Assembly (NCBI GenBank): GCA_029465975.1
Contig: CM055736.1
Coordinates: 8,880,207 to 8,944,206, forward strand
Source of the DNA: Dallia pectoralis
Taxonomy: Eukaryota > Chordata > Actinopteri > Esociformes > Umbridae
DNA length: 64,000 nt
Reading direction: 5' to 3'
How positions within the stretch are numbered: position 1 is the first letter of the stretch; each line of letters begins with the position of its first letter. Positions 61,501 to 64,000 of the stretch are shown here, piece after piece. The notes beneath the pieces were generated by a model. That model searched no databases. It was given only the letters and a program-made list of their open reading frames with translations, and was not told the origin of the DNA. Position numbers and translations under genes: made by a program.

Positions 61501-62515
61501 TATACCACCTGTACTGTACTGCTACTGTAAACTATTTAATAATATACCACCTGTACTGTACTGCTACTGTAAACTATGTAATAATATACCACCTGTACTG
61601 TACTGCTACTGTAAACTATGTAATAATATACCACCTGTACTGTACTGCTACTGTAAACTATGTAATAATATACCTCCCCACATCTGTACTGTACTGCTAC
61701 TGTAAAGTATGTAATAATATACCTCCCCACATCTGTACTGTACTGCTACTGTAAACTATGTAATAATATACCTCCCCACATCTGTGCTGTACTTCTACTG
61801 TAAACTATGTAATAATATACCTCCCGACATCTGTGCTGTACTGCTACTGTAAACTATGTAATAATATAACACCTGTACTGTACTGCTACTGTAAACTATG
61901 TAATAATATACCACCTGTACTGTACTGCTACTGTAAACTATGTAATAATATACCACCTGTACTGCTACTGTAAACTATGTAATAATATACCACCTGTACT
62001 GTACTGCTACTGTAAACTATGTAATAATATACCACCTGTACTGTACTGCTACTGTAAACTATGTAATAATATACCACCTGTACTGTACTGCTACTGTAAA
62101 CTATGTAATAATATACCACCTGTACTGTACTGCTACTGTAAACTATGTAATAATATACCACCTGTACTGTACTGCTACTGTAAACTATGTGATAATATAC
62201 CACCTGTACTGTACTGCTACTGTAAACTATGTAATAATATACCACCTGTACTGTACTGCTACTGTAAACTATGTAATAATATACCTCCCCACATCTGTAC
62301 TGTACTGCTACTGTAAAGTATGTAATAATATACCTCCCCACATCTGTGCTGTACTGCTACTGTAAACTATGTAATAATATACCTCCCGACATCTGTGCTG
62401 TACTGCTACTGTAAACTATGTAATAATATACCACCTGTACTGTACTGCTACTGTAAACTATGTAATAATATACCACCTGTACTGTACTGCTACTGTAAAC
62501 TATGTAATAATATAC
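58598..62515. repeat. 42-50-bp minisatellite, about 3.9 kb, with internal tandem duplication
   Basis: The core unit carries ACCTGTACTGTACTGCTACT, then GTAAACTATGTAATAATATA and CC. A longer type inserts TCCCCACAT or TCCCTACAT. Runs of short and long types alternate. The array is broken at 60327-60535 by unique sequence that recurs after its end. Confidence 0.97.
60331..60501. repeat. Array-flank sequence, first copy of a 2186-bp tandem duplication
   Basis: Begins CAACACGCATATTGATTATA and is nearly identical to 62517-62684. Differences are one base (CCTAGAAAGG versus CCTATAAAGG) and a 5-base difference (CCAATAGCCTATTT versus CCAATATTT). Confidence 0.93.
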
Positions 62516-62516
62516 T

Positions 62517-62684
62517 CAACACGCATATTGATTATAAAAAAATCCTCATCCAACTCTGTTCCCTATAAAGGATTTGTGTAAGAGTACTACAAAGAACAAT
62601 TACATACAATATCATTTGGAATAGTGGCTCTGTTTAAACTACAAAGGTGTAATGAACCAATATTTGGGACAGTCATTTAATGTG
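62517..62684. repeat. Array-flank sequence, second copy
   Basis: The natural right flank of the array, followed by a GT tract (about 62690-62720) and then unique sequence. It is duplicated inside the array at 60331. Confidence 0.93.
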
Positions 62685-62720
62685 GTGTGTGTATGTATGT
62701 GTGTGTGTGTGTGTGTGTGT

Positions 62721-64000
62721 GGACATCTGAATGCAGGCTAAGGGTCGTCATGCGTCACATGTCTGTTAATGAACCCACTGAGCTGTCGGAAGAACATCAT
62801 GTGGAGGAAGATTGGACGATGATAAGAACACGATATCACACATCTAATCGTAGTAGGAGACCCCGGCTGTCTGTCACACACGCAGCACTGACACTGAAAG
62901 ACCTGACCTTTAAGCTCTGGCAGCGGGGCACGCGCGCACAAACGCACACACACACACACACACACAAAGCAAAGCAAGAGACATACCCACAGACAGACAG
63001 AAGCATACACTCTCACCCAAGACATCTTGGTGGAGAAAATCATAGTCTCGTGCCACATTGAACATTAATATTAATTGGAATACGGTCGAGTGGCGTGAAG
63101 TGTTTTTTGGTGTTTTTGTTCTGCCTGCTGAGCACAGTGCAGACAGGCCTTGTGACTCCTGCATCCGTCCGGTTTCTTCCCGTGTCACTGTCCATTCTGG
63201 CCTCATTTCCGTACAGTGTTAAATGCAAGCCAGCAGGACCGGGAGTCTTCGTTGGACCAGCCAGTTCAGCCTAATCAAAGCAACCTTGAAGTGATCTTTC
63301 GATTACTGTCACACTTGCACGTGGCCAGTGGTGTGTGAAGAATACACTTTCTGGGCCTCACCCTGTTTTACTCCTTAGTGTAGGGTAACTTGATTGCTCC
63401 GGCCTTGAGTTCATTCAGTTTAAGAGTTTTATTTTAGACAATAAAGACATCGTATATGTTTATATCTATCTCACTCTCCTTCCCTCTATCGCTCTCTCGC
63501 TTCCTTGCTCTCACTATTGGCTGATTTTCTCTGGAAGAAACCCACTGACTTACTGATTGAAGGGTTAAAGTTACACAACATTTGGCACCAAGTAAAACAA
63601 TGTATTGTTATCATATAAATGAGTCGCTAATGAAAAGCTTTGGAGTGCATTGATCATTTGTCACCTCGACTCTCAAAGACTTCACGATCCAGGTCCCAGC
63701 AGACCAGAGCGTTTAACATATAGAGGAGTGGTCAGTGATACTTTATGTAGATTTTTTGTCGTTTTTCTAGTGTTCCTTTTTAGATTCCTTTCATTATCTT
63801 AAATAAGAGTACTAGTCTTGTTTTTAGTACTATGAGTTTAGTCCAAAACCACAACTGCTTCTATTAAATTTTTTTTTTTTTTAAGAACTTCAATCAAATG
63901 TTAAATTTCTTAAAGGTTTTAAGTTAAATAAGTCACAATAACATTATTCATGGCTCCATTTCTCCTTATCTGTTCCAAGCAGGCCTCTATATGGAGGTCA
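62721..64000. other. Unique sequence to the window end
   Basis: Small CA tract at about 62942-62966, a pyrimidine-rich patch near 63460-63510 and T/A homopolymers near 63870. No gene recognised. Confidence 0.45.

Overview
The window is vertebrate nuclear DNA, almost certainly from a teleost fish. It has no operons and no bacterial-type gene spacing. It contains many minisatellites and microsatellites, and every recognisable protein-coding relic belongs to a transposable element. Several decayed elements (Tc1-like transposons ending in 'TAAGTGAC..CCAACTTTT' or 'GGGGTGTGTAGAC', a palindromic MITE with 'GCAATAAGGCA', antisense L2-type LINE fragments) look like families I know from salmonids and their pike relatives. 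A salmoniform/esociform source is therefore my inference. I recognise no host protein-coding gene, tRNA or rRNA; the window reads as gene-poor intergenic or intronic DNA.

Layout. 0-10.8 kb: an inverted pair of CA/GT arrays (1.0-1.6 kb), a 3-kb 24-26-bp minisatellite with higher-order structure (2.5-5.5 kb), an L2-type LINE fragment (5.9-6.5 kb), then 12-bp, 15-bp and GT-rich minisatellites. 11-27 kb: mostly unique DNA carrying two solo LTRs with perfect 5-bp target duplications (11.3-11.7 and 26.2-26.7 kb), a Tc1 relic with a second Tc1 end inside it (13.1-13.7 kb), a second LINE fragment (21.0-21.6 kb), a Ty3/gypsy integrase scrap and an antisense Tc1 relic (22.4-23.3 kb). 27.5-32.9 kb: the most notable locus, a long, nearly open Tx1-clade LINE with (TC)n tract on both sides.

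33-44 kb: 21-bp, 43-bp, GT-rich and 41-bp arrays in otherwise unique DNA. 44.4-45.3 kb: a palindromic MITE followed by an internally deleted Tc1 element that keeps both terminal repeats. 47-55 kb: a 19-bp array with a 76-bp super-repeat, GT, 14-bp and 53-bp arrays, a Tc1 3' end and a 124-bp pure AC tract. 58.6-62.5 kb: a 3.9-kb array containing a tandem duplication of period 2186 bp.

Tandem repeats cover roughly 26% of the window by my addition. Long open frames over these arrays are by-products of stop-free repeat units and are not called as genes. The working genetic content is the LINE: ORF1 supplies an RNA-binding zinc-knuckle protein, and ORF2 supplies the endonuclease that nicks target DNA and the reverse transcriptase that copies the element there. 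This copy is 5'-truncated and carries four single-base frame changes, all at homopolymer runs.
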